Assembly (NCBI GenBank): GCA_009929775.1
Contig: RZZS01000016.1
Span: 1-43,927, forward strand
From: Alphaproteobacteria bacterium
GTDB lineage: Bacteria; Pseudomonadota; Alphaproteobacteria; Micavibrionales; Micavibrionaceae
Reading direction: 5' to 3'
DNA length: 43,927 nucleotides
Made by a program: the position numbers and the translations under genes. The notes beneath the pieces are model-generated. The model was not told where the DNA came from. It searched no databases and saw only the letters and a program-made list of their open reading frames with translations. Below, in pieces: positions 1 through 8,732 of the stretch. Numbering within the stretch: position 1 is the stretch's first letter; each line of letters begins with the position of its first letter.

Positions 1-243
1 CGCTTCAGGAGGTTTCGGCGTTGCTGTTGCGGCAGGGGCGGACGGGCGCGCAATTTTGGCAATGCTGCCGTTAAAGACGAATGTCGGTGTTGGAGGCGGT
101 ACGTCCTCCTGTGCAAAATTGTCGAACAGGATGGTTCCGGCGCCCATGCCGAGGAGCAGGGTCGCCGTTGTAGCATAGGGCCACAATGGGGTTCTCGGCT
201 CGGCGGCGCGACGAAACGACGATGCTGTACGAACATTCTTCAT
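1..243 (-). CDS. Partial membrane-anchored protein, N-terminal 81 residues only
   Basis: An open frame on the minus strand starts at the ATG at 243-241 (MKNVRTASSFRR) and is still open at the window edge, so the C-terminus is missing. Residues 1-20 are basic. Residues about 21-42 form one hydrophobic segment (around ATTATLLLGMGAG), followed by a Pro/Ala/Thr-rich stretch. This is the layout of a protein with a cytoplasmic N-terminus, one membrane anchor and a periplasmic linker leading to an unseen domain. I do not recognise the family. There is no Shine-Dalgarno sequence before the ATG, but TTGACA lies on the same strand at 279-274. It is divergent from recA. Confidence 0.55.
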   Translation of the reverse strand, partial: MKNVRTASSFRRAAEPRTPLWPYATTATLLLGMGAGTILFDNFAQEDVPPPTPTFVFNGSIAKIARPSAPAATATPKPPEA

Positions 244-250
244 CGGCAAT

Positions 251-279
251 GATTTACATAATGCGCGCAATTCTGTCAA
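251..279 (-). promoter_or_regulatory. Possible promoter of the leftmost minus-strand gene
   Basis: A perfect -35 hexamer TTGACA lies at 279-274. At 17-bp spacing the -10 position reads TAAATC (256-251), a weak match. If this is right, transcription would begin almost at the ATG at 243, giving a leaderless or nearly leaderless message, which fits the absence of a Shine-Dalgarno sequence. Confidence 0.25.
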
Positions 280-345
280 CCGGAAAATCGTGGGGCGGAG
301 AAGGCCGGGTTTCGTCAAAAATGTTCTCTTTTAGTTCTTTTAGTC

Positions 346-373
346 TTGCGGTGAAGAACAAATCGTGTACATT
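346..373 (+). promoter_or_regulatory. Putative recA promoter
   Basis: TTGCGG (346-351) and TACATT (368-373) are separated by 16 bp. The -35 resembles the CTTG-type boxes common in alphaproteobacteria. The pair brackets the LexA-like box at 356-370, so a repressor bound there would block RNA polymerase. The leader to the recA ATG would be about 75 nt. Confidence 0.4.
356..370 (+). promoter_or_regulatory. Putative LexA (SOS) operator upstream of recA
   Basis: The sequence reads GAAC-N7-GTAC. Alphaproteobacterial LexA binds direct repeats of the form GTTC-N7-GTTC (GAAC-N7-GAAC on the other strand), so this is one base from consensus. Its position inside the probable recA promoter supports SOS control. 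The match is by eye. Confidence 0.5.
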
Positions 374-453
374 GGTCGCGAAGGATTCGTTAAGACGTGT
401 CGCCGCGTCGTTTGCATCGCAACGCCAACTGTGCCAATAAAGGAGAGCTTCAT

Positions 454-1584
454 ATGAGCGTCACACCACTCAGATCGGGAGATACGATGGACAAGAACTC
501 CGGGGACAAACAAAAGGCGCTGGATGCGGCGCTCGCGCAGATCGAGCGCGCCTTCGGCAAGGGGTCGATCATGAAGCTCAGCGGCGGGCAGAACCCGATG
601 GAGGTCGAGGCGATTTCGACGGGTTCGCTCGGGCTTGATATCGGGCTCGGCATCGGCGGCCTGCCGCGTGGCCGGATTACCGAGATTTACGGACCTGAAA
701 GTTCAGGGAAGACCACGCTGGCGCTGCAGGTGATCGCCGAGGCCCAGAAGGCGGGCGGCACTTGCGCGATCGTCGACGCCGAGCATGCGCTCGATCCGGG
801 CTATGCGAAGAAGCTTGGCTGCGATGTCGAGAACTTGTTGATCTCCCAGCCCGACGCGGGCGAGCAGGCGCTGGAGATTGCCGATACACTGGTGCGCTCC
901 GGGGCGCTCGACGTGCTGGTCGTCGACTCGGTGGCTGCGCTCGTGCCGCGGGCCGAGCTGGAAGGCGAAATGGGCGATTCGCACGTTGGCCTTCAGGCGC
1001 GGTTGATGAGTCAGGCGCTGCGCAAGCTCACCGGTTCGATCTCGCGTTCGCGCACGGTCGTGATCTTCATCAACCAGATTCGCATGAAAATCGGCGTGAT
1101 GTTCGGCTCGCCCGAAACGACCACTGGCGGGAACGCGCTGAAGTTTTATTCCTCGGTGCGGCTCGACATTCGCCGCATCGGCTCGATCAAGGACCGCGAT
1201 ATCGTCATCGGCAACCAGACGCGCGTGAAAGTCGTCAAGAACAAGATGGCCCCGCCTTTCCGGCAGGTCGAGTTCGACATTATGTACGGGCAGGGAATCT
1301 CCAAGACCGGCGAGATCATCGATATCGGCGTGGCGAACGGCTTTGTGGAAAAGGCCGGGGCATGGTTCTCGGCGGAAGGCGAGCGAATCGGGCAGGGGCG
1401 CGAAAACGCCAAGCAATATTTGCTGGATCATCCCGAGATGATGAAAGCTCTTGAGAACAAGATTCGCCAGAACGCAGGATTAGTCGCCGAGGCGATGCTG
1501 GTTGGCGCGGAGACCGAAATTGACGATGCCGCAAACGATGAAGAGGAGAGCGGAGACGTTAAACCGAGGAAGAACGCCCGGTAG
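454..1584 (+). CDS. recA: Recombinase RecA
   Basis: RecA forms ATP-dependent filaments on single-stranded DNA, drives strand exchange in recombinational repair and stimulates LexA self-cleavage. The product has 376 residues. Walker A is GPESSGKT at about 80-87 and Walker B is LDVLVVDS at about 152-159. The loop L1/L2 and [10 protein letters not shown] region is intact, and the C-terminus is acidic ([12 protein letters not shown]). The ATG at 454 is preceded by AAGGAGAG at 7-nt spacing. An in-frame ATG at 487 also has a GGGAG and would give a length closer to usual RecA proteins, so the true start could be either. A longer open frame back to 397 has no ribosome binding site. No terminator is seen before the convergent smpB. 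Confidence 0.98.
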   Translation: MSVTPLRSGDTMDKNSGDKQKALDAALAQIERAFGKGSIMKLSGGQNPMEVEAISTGSLGLDIGLGIGGLPRGRITEIYGPESSGKTTLALQVIAEAQKAGGTCAIVDAEHALDPGYAKKLGCDVENLLISQPDAGEQALEIADTLVRSGALDVLVVDSVAALVPRAELEGEMGDSHVGLQARLMSQALRKLTGSISRSRTVVIFINQIRMKIGVMFGSPETTTGGNALKFYSSVRLDIRRIGSIKDRDIVIGNQTRVKVVKNKMAPPFRQVEFDIMYGQGISKTGEIIDIGVANGFVEKAGAWFSAEGERIGQGRENAKQYLLDHPEMMKALENKIRQNAGLVAEAMLVGAETEIDDAANDEEESGDVKPRKNAR

Positions 1585-1661
1585 CATTTTTATCCCCGGG
1601 TGTTCCGACCGAACCGGACCTGCTCTTACAAACTGGCGAGGCGTGCCGATCCGGCGCGAAC

Positions 1662-2156
1662 TTAGCCCAAATCCTTAAGCAGTTTCTGTTTCTGCCGACC
1701 CCATTCGCGTTGCTTGATCGTTTCGCGCTTGTCGTGTTCTTTCTTGCCTTTGGCCAGCGCGATTTCGAGCTTGGCGAGGCCGCGGGCGTTGAAATAGAGC
1801 CGGGTGGGGACGATCGTATAGCCCTCGCGCGTCACCGAGCCCAAAAGCTTGTCGATTTCACATTTGCGGAGCAGGAGCTTGCGCGGTCGTTTCGGCTCGT
1901 GCTGCAAATGGCGCCCGGCCTGCTGGTATTCCGGGATGAAGGCGTTGAACAGCATGATGTCGACGCCCTTCGGTCCCACATAGGATTCGTTCAGGCTGCA
2001 TTGGCCAAGACGCAGCGACTTGACCTCGGTGCCGGTCAGTTCGATCCCCGCCTCGAACTTTTCCTCGAGATGATAGTCGAAGCGCGCCCGGCGGTTATCC
2101 GCCACCGTCGCGTTCGTCGAGAGCATGCCAGCCTTATTGCGGTTTTTCTTCGCCAT
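1662..2156 (-). CDS. smpB: SsrA-binding protein SmpB
   Basis: SmpB binds tmRNA and delivers it to stalled ribosomes for trans-translation. The 164-residue product has the family core: an N-terminal [20 protein letters not shown] stretch, GTEVKSLR, and the basic tail ([15 protein letters not shown]) that enters the mRNA channel. It is slightly longer than the usual 150-160 residues because of the basic N-terminus ([10 protein letters not shown]); an internal Met at residue 11 is an alternative start. The gene is convergent with recA and lies downstream of dapA on the same strand, but a strong terminator (2180-2218) separates them, so smpB probably has its own promoter in the short gap at 2157-2180. 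Confidence 0.97.
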   Translation of the reverse strand: MAKKNRNKAGMLSTNATVADNRRARFDYHLEEKFEAGIELTGTEVKSLRLGQCSLNESYVGPKGVDIMLFNAFIPEYQQAGRHLQHEPKRPRKLLLRKCEIDKLLGSVTREGYTIVPTRLYFNARGLAKLEIALAKGKKEHDKRETIKQREWGRQKQKLLKDLG

Positions 2157-2179
2157 AGCGGCTAAGTTACCCTTTCACA

Positions 2180-2218
2180 TATAAAAAGCCAGCCAAAAAT
2201 CGCCGTTTTGGCTGGCTT
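2180..2218 (-). terminator. Rho-independent terminator of dapA
   Basis: A perfect 13-bp inverted repeat (2186-2198 and 2206-2218, AAGCCAGCCAAAA type) with a 7-nt loop is followed on the minus strand by a U run ending in AUAU. It lies 20 bp after the dapA stop and just before the smpB start. Confidence 0.9.
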
Positions 2219-2238
2219 CCGGCTAATCAGGCTTCCGG

Positions 2239-3153
2239 TCAGGCGTTGGCTGCTTTCCGCGTCGATTCGGAATTAGCTTGCACTCCGGCTTCTTCCATTG
2301 CCGCGTCGACAATCTTGCGCGCGTTTTCCGATGCCGGGACCAGAGGCAGGCGGACTTCATCCGTGCTGAGACCCAGGCGGCTGGCTGCATACTTGACCGG
2401 AGCCGGTGAGGTTTCACAGAAGAGGGCCTTGTGGATCGGGGCGAGGCGGTCGCGCAATTTTCCGAACGTTTCAAGGTCGCCCGCCTCCCACGCGTTGTAG
2501 AGAGCGACGCACAGGCCGGGTACGATGTTGGCGGTAACTGAAATGCACCCATGGCCGCCCTGGCCAAGAAACGCGCCGATGGTTGCGTCTTCACCGGATA
2601 ACTGGCGGAAACCCGGACCGATCTTAGTGCGGGTCATCAATGGGCGGGAAAGATCGTTTGTCGCGTCCTTTACCCCGACGATGTTCGGAAGTTTGGCGAG
2701 TCGCGCCATCGTCTCGAGGCTCATGTCGATAACGCTGCGCCCGGGGATATTATAAATGATGACCGGCAGGCCGACATCCTGAACGGCTCGGTAATGCTGG
2801 TACAGTCCTTCCTGAGACGGCTTGTTGTAATAGGGCGTGACGACGAGCGCGGCGTCCGCGCCTGCCTCTTTTGCATGATGGGTCAGCCCGATTGCCTCGG
2901 TCGTCGAGTTGGAGCCGGTGCCCGCAATGACGGGGACTCTTTTATTCGCCGCATTGACACAACGACGGACGACCTCCATATGTTCTTCATGGGAGAGAGT
3001 TGGCGACTCGCCGGTCGTTCCGCAGGGGACCAGACCGTGGATGCCGGAGGCGATTTGCCATTCAATCAGATTTTCGTAAGCGTTCCAGTCGATTTCGCCG
3101 TTCTTGAACGGCGTTATCAGGGCGGTAGTATAACCTTTGAATTGATGCATCAT
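2239..3153 (-). CDS. dapA: 4-hydroxy-tetrahydrodipicolinate synthase
   Basis: DapA condenses pyruvate with aspartate semialdehyde, the first committed step to diaminopimelate and lysine. The 304-residue TIM barrel has the GTTGES pyruvate pocket (45-50), the catalytic Tyr134 in IIYNIPGR and the Schiff-base Lys162 in IVGVKDAT, so it should be active. Length is normal. Two adjacent Met codons (3153 and 3150) are possible starts. The gene has its own terminator. Its upstream side faces the divergent lytic transglycosylase gene, which fits a shared theme of peptidoglycan metabolism. Confidence 0.97.
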   Translation of the reverse strand: MMHQFKGYTTALITPFKNGEIDWNAYENLIEWQIASGIHGLVPCGTTGESPTLSHEEHMEVVRRCVNAANKRVPVIAGTGSNSTTEAIGLTHHAKEAGADAALVVTPYYNKPSQEGLYQHYRAVQDVGLPVIIYNIPGRSVIDMSLETMARLAKLPNIVGVKDATNDLSRPLMTRTKIGPGFRQLSGEDATIGAFLGQGGHGCISVTANIVPGLCVALYNAWEAGDLETFGKLRDRLAPIHKALFCETSPAPVKYAASRLGLSTDEVRLPLVPASENARKIVDAAMEEAGVQANSESTRKAANA

Positions 3154-3243
3154 TTTGTCTCTTTATACAGGCGGGTTCAGCCGGTCAATCTATCGGCTCG
3201 GGGGCGGTATTGCAAGGCCAGACGGTGGTGTGCGGCAATAGGG

Positions 3244-5211
3244 ATGTTTGCGCTCGCCGTTTTGACGACGCTGAACCTTTTTGCCTCCGACGCGCTCGCT
3301 CTCAATTCCGATGCGCGGATTCCGCCGCGCGAGAAAGACGTCCTGATCCGTATTTTGAAGGACATCGATAGCGGTCGCGTCGACCAGGCTGAAGTTGCCG
3401 CAGGTTCGCTGTCTCATCCGCTGGCCGTAAAACTTTACGAGTGGATGCTTTTTCAGCGCGGGGGGCAGGATCTGCCTTTCGGTCGGATTGCCTCTTTCAT
3501 TTCCCAGAACCCGGAATGGCCGGGCATTGCGGAACTCAGGCTGCGGGCCGAGGCCAACCTCATCGAAGGTATGCCTCCGGCCATCGTCGCTACATGGTTC
3601 CGTTCGAACCCTCCGGTGACGCCGGAGGCAATGGACGCCTATCTTTCGGCGTTGCTCCGGCTCGGTCACGAGGCGGACGCCCGCGAGACGCTCAAGGAAT
3701 GGTGGACCCGAACTCTCCTCAGTCCGGAAATGCAAAGGCATTTCCTCGCGCGTTATGCTGCATGGATCGGCATTGACAGTCACATTCGCCGTCTCGACAG
3801 GCTCCTGTTCGCACGACAGTACACCAATGCGCGGGAAATCGCGGCACGCCTCGGTCCGGATTATCAGGCGCTTGCGGAGGCAAGGATTGCTCTCGCAAAC
3901 AACAAGGACGATGTGAACGCCTTCATCGACAAGGTTCCTCCACGGCTTAAGAAAGACCCGGGACTCCAGTACGAACGCTTGCGATGGCGGCGCGAGCGGG
4001 ACATGGATTTCCGGGCGATGGAAATCCTCCATGAAGCACCGCGGCCCGAGGAGGTCATCAATGGCGAAGACTGGTGGCGCGAACGCCATATCATTACCCG
4101 CCGTCTGATCCAGCAAGGGCGTTACGAAAGCGCATATATTCTCGTTTCTGCTCATCGCCAGACGGAGGGGCTCTCGTTCGCCCAGGCGGAATGGCTGGCC
4201 GGCTGGCTGGCGCTGAAGAAGCTCGGTCGTCCAAACGATGCGTTTACACACTTCGACAAGCTCTACAAAAACGTGTCGTCGCCGATCAGCCGGTCGCGTG
4301 GCGCTTACTGGGCCGGGCTTTCGGCAAGGGCCGCGGGACGAAACGACGTTGCCCAGCCGTGGTTCAACGCGGCGGCCATGCATCCCGAAACGTTTTACGG
4401 CCAGATGGCGCTGGCAATGCTCGAAGGTTCTCCGCCGGGAGTTCATGGCGCCGTTCCCGCCGTTTCGATCGAACAGGAGCGCGCCTTCTATGACCTTGAA
4501 CTCGTTCAGGCGGCGCGCGTGCTTCAGGAGGCTGGGTTGCGCGGCAAGACGAGTGACTTCCTTGCTGCGTTGCTCGCCCGCAGCAGGACGCCTGAGGACT
4601 ACGCAATCCTCGCGTCTTTTGCGACCGCCGTCGGCCATCCGCACGATGCGCTTCGTACGGCGCGTCAGGCCTCCGGGCGAGGGGTCATTCTCCCCGATTA
4701 CGCATTTCCCGGCATGCTTAACCTGATGCGGGGAGTGACGCTTGACTGGGCGCTGGTCCATGGCCTGATTCGTCAGGAGAGCAGCTTCGACCAGTATGCC
4801 GTAAGCCGCGCCGGTGCGCGCGGCCTGATGCAACTGATGCCTGCCACCGCTTCGGAAACGGCACAAAAGCTTGGAATTGCGCACCGCACGGAATGGTTGA
4901 CGTCCCGCCCTGAACATAATGTCCGGCTGGGCGAAGCCTATCTTGCCCGGATGCTGGAACGTTTCGATGGCTCTTATGTTCTGGCGCTCGCTGCCTACAA
5001 TGCGGGGCCGGGCCGCGTGAGCCGTTGGATCGAGGAAATGGGCGATCCTCGCGATCCCGGGGTCGATCAGGCCGACTGGGTGGAAATGATCCCGATCTAT
5101 GAAACACGAAATTATGTCCAGCGGGTTCTGGAGTCGACGTATGTCTACCGGATGAAGTTCGGCGACCTGCAAAAAGTTTCGCCCGGCGAGCTGATTCAGG
5201 TGAAATACTAG
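3244..5211 (+). CDS. Soluble lytic murein transglycosylase
   Basis: This periplasmic enzyme cleaves peptidoglycan glycan strands to 1,6-anhydro-muropeptides. The start at 3244 gives 655 residues and a signal peptide (MFALAVLTTLNLFASDALA). A long alpha-helical superhelix region of Slt70 type follows. The C-terminal SLT domain contains the catalytic Glu in LIRQESSFDQYAVS, GLMQLMPATA and the NVRLGEAYL / LALAAYNAGPGRVSRWI motifs. No clear Shine-Dalgarno sequence precedes 3244. The in-frame ATG at 3145 would add 33 mostly basic residues and overlap the dapA start, so I prefer 3244. Confidence 0.93.
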   Translation: MFALAVLTTLNLFASDALALNSDARIPPREKDVLIRILKDIDSGRVDQAEVAAGSLSHPLAVKLYEWMLFQRGGQDLPFGRIASFISQNPEWPGIAELRLRAEANLIEGMPPAIVATWFRSNPPVTPEAMDAYLSALLRLGHEADARETLKEWWTRTLLSPEMQRHFLARYAAWIGIDSHIRRLDRLLFARQYTNAREIAARLGPDYQALAEARIALANNKDDVNAFIDKVPPRLKKDPGLQYERLRWRRERDMDFRAMEILHEAPRPEEVINGEDWWRERHIITRRLIQQGRYESAYILVSAHRQTEGLSFAQAEWLAGWLALKKLGRPNDAFTHFDKLYKNVSSPISRSRGAYWAGLSARAAGRNDVAQPWFNAAAMHPETFYGQMALAMLEGSPPGVHGAVPAVSIEQERAFYDLELVQAARVLQEAGLRGKTSDFLAALLARSRTPEDYAILASFATAVGHPHDALRTARQASGRGVILPDYAFPGMLNLMRGVTLDWALVHGLIRQESSFDQYAVSRAGARGLMQLMPATASETAQKLGIAHRTEWLTSRPEHNVRLGEAYLARMLERFDGSYVLALAAYNAGPGRVSRWIEEMGDPRDPGVDQADWVEMIPIYETRNYVQRVLESTYVYRMKFGDLQKVSPGELIQVKY

Positions 5212-5372
5212 GTTTATGCCATACACGGGTATTATTCGATTCCCGGGGCAGAGACGCCAAGCCTTTGAAGGAAAACGGGGCGAGCGCATGCCCGCTTCGC
5301 AAATTCTTTCGAAAAAATCTAATACTGAGGTATAGTAACCGGAAGTTGCTAATTACATTCCGTCTGTGTCCT

Positions 5373-6068
5373 ATGAAGCTGCTCCTTGCCGACGACCACA
5401 CATTGTTTCGTGACGCTCTGCTCCAGTATATCGAGCGTGCCGAGCCCAGTGCCCATGTCTCCCTTGCAAAGAACCTGGACGAGGTCTTCGGCCTTCTGAA
5501 AGCGGAGGAGGTAATGCCGGATCTCGTGCTGCTCGATTTCCGGATGCCGGGAATGGATGGTCTCAAGGGACTGAAGGCGATGCGCGAGACGTATCCGGAT
5601 GTACCGGTCGCGCTGCTCTCCGGCGTGGCGGAGCCGTCCGACGTCAGGGAGGCGATTGGGATGGGAGCTGTCGGGTATTTTCCGAAAACGCTCTCCGGCA
5701 AGGCGCTTCTCAAGGCAATCCAGCTTGTTCTTGAGGGAGAGCGCTTCGTGCCGATCGAGCGCGAAACTCACGAAATAATGCCGTCATATTACGGCGAAGC
5801 CGGAGGCATACGGCGTCCGCCGGTGTCAGCAAGCGGGAATACGTTTGACGAGGGCGGAGGAGTGAATGCGCTGACAAACCGCGAACGGGAAGTTTTGACA
5901 TATCTTGTCGAGGGAGTTTCCAACAAGGAGATTGCGCGTGCGCTTGATCTTCAGGTTGTAACCGTCAAGTTGCACGTTCGCGGCATTTGCCGCAAACTCG
6001 GCGCCAGGAACCGGACGCAGGCCGCACTGCGGGCCCAGGAATTGGGCATCCAGCCTCATGAAGGGTAA
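5373..6068 (+). CDS. NarL/FixJ-type response regulator
   Basis: This 231-residue DNA-binding two-component regulator has a REC domain at 1-120, with DD at 7-8, phospho-acceptor Asp55 (LVLLDFRMPG), Ser83 and Lys105. After a linker of about 40 residues comes a LuxR/GerE helix-turn-helix at about 166-225 (LTNREREVLTYLVEG, SNKEIARAL, VKLHVRGICRKL). The start at 5373 matches the REC beginning MKLLLADDHT; the frame extends upstream to 5265 but with no family sequence. A possible -10 box, TATAGT, lies at 5331-5336. The gene overlaps the following histidine kinase by 11 bp, so the two are probably cognate and translationally coupled. Confidence 0.92.
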   Translation: MKLLLADDHTLFRDALLQYIERAEPSAHVSLAKNLDEVFGLLKAEEVMPDLVLLDFRMPGMDGLKGLKAMRETYPDVPVALLSGVAEPSDVREAIGMGAVGYFPKTLSGKALLKAIQLVLEGERFVPIERETHEIMPSYYGEAGGIRRPPVSASGNTFDEGGGVNALTNREREVLTYLVEGVSNKEIARALDLQVVTVKLHVRGICRKLGARNRTQAALRAQELGIQPHEG

Positions 6069-8715
6069 GCTCGCTTCGGTTTCGCGATTGTTGCTCCGGG
6101 GGCGCAGGCTTTCCGATCTCAAGAATACGCTTCCGCTGGTCTTCATGCTCGTTTTCAGCATGGCGGCTCTCAACCTGTCAGCCCGCCTCCTGGGTGAAGA
6201 AAGACACGCTCTGGAACTCTACCAGATGCACGATACCACTCTCGACAGGCTCGAGTACGACTTTCACCAGTTTGAAGCCCGGGCGATGGCGTCGTTTTCG
6301 GTTCCGGATCTGGTCGATGAAGAGGATGTCGTTTCTGATTTTTCGGCGCTCGTATCCAGTTTTGATGATTTTGTTTCTCAGGCGCGCCAGTTTTCCACGA
6401 TGATGCCGGTTGCCCTGCCCGTTATTCAGGAGATCCAGGACGAATTCGTGTATCTCGGCGCGCTCCTCGAACAGCGGGGGCAGCAGCCTGATTCTGTCGT
6501 TGCGGAGAGGATGTTTCGTCGAATGTCGGTTATGAGCAAGAACCTCGACCGGCTGGTAAATGCCGGTATGGCGGGCGGGTCTCCAGGCAGCAGGCAGGAG
6601 GAACAGCGGATCCGGCATGCTCAAATTACCTGGTCGGTCTTTGTCATGGGACTTTCCGGTTTTGTCCTTATGGTCGTTCTCATCGACAAACTCTCGACTT
6701 TGCGCGCGCTCGACACCGAGAAACGTGAAACTCTCCGTATTCTCGAGCAGCGCCTTGCGGCGATGTCGGCTGCGTTCGATGGCATCAACATTATGAATAA
6801 GGACGGGGTTGTTACCTACGTCAACAACTCGCTCGTTTCTTTTTACGGGTATGGCGCGTCATCGGAACTCGTTGGACAGTCATGGGAAGTCCTTTACGAC
6901 GACATTCAGGTTCGCTGGTTTTACGACGAGGTTCTTCCCCTTGTGGAAAAAGAGGGGCAGTGGCACGGGCACACGAAAGGGCGCAAGAAGGACGGCAGCA
7001 GCTTCTTTCTGGATTTGTCCCTGACACGCTTGCCCGGTGGCGGATATGTTGGCGTCATGCGGGATGTTACCGAACTGATGCAGGTGGAGGCCTTGTCGAA
7101 GCGCAGACTGGCCGCCATCGAGGCGGCAGGCGATGGAATCGGGATTTTCGACGAAAAGGGTACGATCTCGTTTTTGAACAGGGCACTTATGGAGATTCAC
7201 GGTATTCCGGTCGAAAAGGGATGGGCATATAAGGGCAAACCCTGGACGGCGCTCTACGACGAACAGACGGCGAACTATCTGTCGAAAGAGATAATGCCGT
7301 TTCTCAAGGGAAAGGGTTACTGGCGCGGCGAACGCAAGGTTCGCAGAAAGAGCGGCGATTCGGTCTGGGTCGAAATATCGTTCACCGTTCTCCCGGAAGG
7401 CGGGTTTATCAACACCTCGGTCGACGTTACCGAACGCAAGCAGGCAGACGAGGAACGGGAAATTCTGCAGGAGCAGTTTTTCCAGGCCCAGAAGATGGAA
7501 GCAATCGGACGTCTGGCTGGCGGGATCGCCCACGATTTCAACAACGTTCTGGCGGCCATCATGGGTTATGCGGAATTCCTGCATGAGGACCTTGAGCACG
7601 ACCCGGCAGCGCGCAAACATGCCGCCAATATTCTGCAGGCCGGCGCTCAGGCGCGCCAGCTCGTCGATCAAATGCTTCAGTTTTCGAGGCGGAAGGAAAG
7701 CGCAAAGGCGAATATCAACGCTGCGGAGGTGCTTGGGGACGTACTGGATATCATCCGGGCGAGTTTCCCGAAGACTATCGATGTCAGGACCGAATTCGCG
7801 ATCGAGAGCGCGCGTATCCATGCGAACCGCACGCAGGTGGCGCAGGTCCTCATGAACTTATGCGTCAATGCCCGCGACGCGCTGGAAGATGAACATGGGG
7901 CCATTGTGCTTGGGTTTGATGAAATCGAGGCCGATCCAGACCTGTTTGAGGAAATGGTCGTCGGCGGTGGCGAGGAGGACGATGTTCGCGGTGCGCACCA
8001 TATGCGGATTTACGAGCCGGATCCCGGCCACACCTATCTGGAACTCGGACGGATGAGTCAGGGGGCACTCTATGCGGTTCTCAGCGTCGAGGATACGGGG
8101 TCGGGCATAGGCAGACCGATCATGGAGCATATGTTCGAGCCTTTCTTCACGACCAAGCCGGTCGAAAAAGGCACCGGGCTCGGGCTTTCGAACGTTCATG
8201 GCATTGTGCTCGGACATGGAGGGGCGCTCACGATTTCTTCCCGGCTGGGGGAAGGGACGCGTTTCGACGTTTTTTTTCCGATCGAGGAGGAACCGACTGA
8301 GAAACCCGATGTCGGGAGTATGCCGGTCGAGTTTAACGGGGGCGGACGAGTCCTGATTGTCGAAGACCAGAAAAATGTCCGGGAGATGCTCGAAACGATG
8401 CTGACCCGGCTCGGTTTTGAATGGGAAAGCTGTGAATCCGGCCTGATTGCCCTTCAGAAATTGCGCAAGGGAAACCCGGGGGTCGATCTTGTGATAACCG
8501 ATCACAGCATGCCCGGGATGACGGGGCTCGAACTCGCTGAGCAGGCGCGGATCGCGTGGGCGGATCTGCCTTTTGTCATGGTTAGCGGCTACGGCGTCGA
8601 CGCGCTCGGCGGTCAGGGCCCGGTCGAATCCATCAAGGCCATCATCCGGAAGCCGGTAAGCAGGCAGGAAATCGAGGAAGCCGTAAAAAGGGCTTTGGCC
8701 GGAAGGTCCGTGTAG
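6058..8715 (+). CDS. Hybrid sensor histidine kinase with two PAS domains
   Basis: The 885-residue protein has TM1 at about 24-42, a periplasmic region of about 145 residues rich in acidic and hydrophobic helices, and TM2 at about 190-210. Two PAS domains follow (about 230-345 and 350-465). The HisKA domain has the phospho-His at about 492 in [17 protein letters not shown], the CckA-like subfamily signature. The HATPase domain has [17 protein letters not shown] and [13 protein letters not shown], and the C-terminal REC domain has Asp815 ([10 protein letters not shown]). The HATPase carries an extra loop of about 45 residues after the N box. It overlaps the upstream regulator gene. The signal sensed is unknown. 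It is probably not CckA itself, because the sensor part and operon differ. Confidence 0.92.
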   Translation: MKGKLASVSRLLLRGRRLSDLKNTLPLVFMLVFSMAALNLSARLLGEERHALELYQMHDTTLDRLEYDFHQFEARAMASFSVPDLVDEEDVVSDFSALVSSFDDFVSQARQFSTMMPVALPVIQEIQDEFVYLGALLEQRGQQPDSVVAERMFRRMSVMSKNLDRLVNAGMAGGSPGSRQEEQRIRHAQITWSVFVMGLSGFVLMVVLIDKLSTLRALDTEKRETLRILEQRLAAMSAAFDGINIMNKDGVVTYVNNSLVSFYGYGASSELVGQSWEVLYDDIQVRWFYDEVLPLVEKEGQWHGHTKGRKKDGSSFFLDLSLTRLPGGGYVGVMRDVTELMQVEALSKRRLAAIEAAGDGIGIFDEKGTISFLNRALMEIHGIPVEKGWAYKGKPWTALYDEQTANYLSKEIMPFLKGKGYWRGERKVRRKSGDSVWVEISFTVLPEGGFINTSVDVTERKQADEEREILQEQFFQAQKMEAIGRLAGGIAHDFNNVLAAIMGYAEFLHEDLEHDPAARKHAANILQAGAQARQLVDQMLQFSRRKESAKANINAAEVLGDVLDIIRASFPKTIDVRTEFAIESARIHANRTQVAQVLMNLCVNARDALEDEHGAIVLGFDEIEADPDLFEEMVVGGGEEDDVRGAHHMRIYEPDPGHTYLELGRMSQGALYAVLSVEDTGSGIGRPIMEHMFEPFFTTKPVEKGTGLGLSNVHGIVLGHGGALTISSRLGEGTRFDVFFPIEEEPTEKPDVGSMPVEFNGGGRVLIVEDQKNVREMLETMLTRLGFEWESCESGLIALQKLRKGNPGVDLVITDHSMPGMTGLELAEQARIAWADLPFVMVSGYGVDALGGQGPVESIKAIIRKPVSRQEIEEAVKRALAGRSV

Positions 8716-8732
8716 GAAGAGTGCATTCTCGA

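Noticed and set aside
1585..1661. recA terminator
   Set aside because: The gap has TATCCCCGGG but no stem-loop with a U tract on either strand.
2794..3243. Upstream extension of the lytic transglycosylase frame into dapA
   Set aside because: It is antisense to dapA and would place the signal peptide 150 residues inside the protein.
3190..5289. Long open frame (about 700 codons) antisense to the lytic transglycosylase gene
   Set aside because: It mirrors the codons of a clear Slt protein; the translation has no family features and GC-rich codon bias explains the openness.
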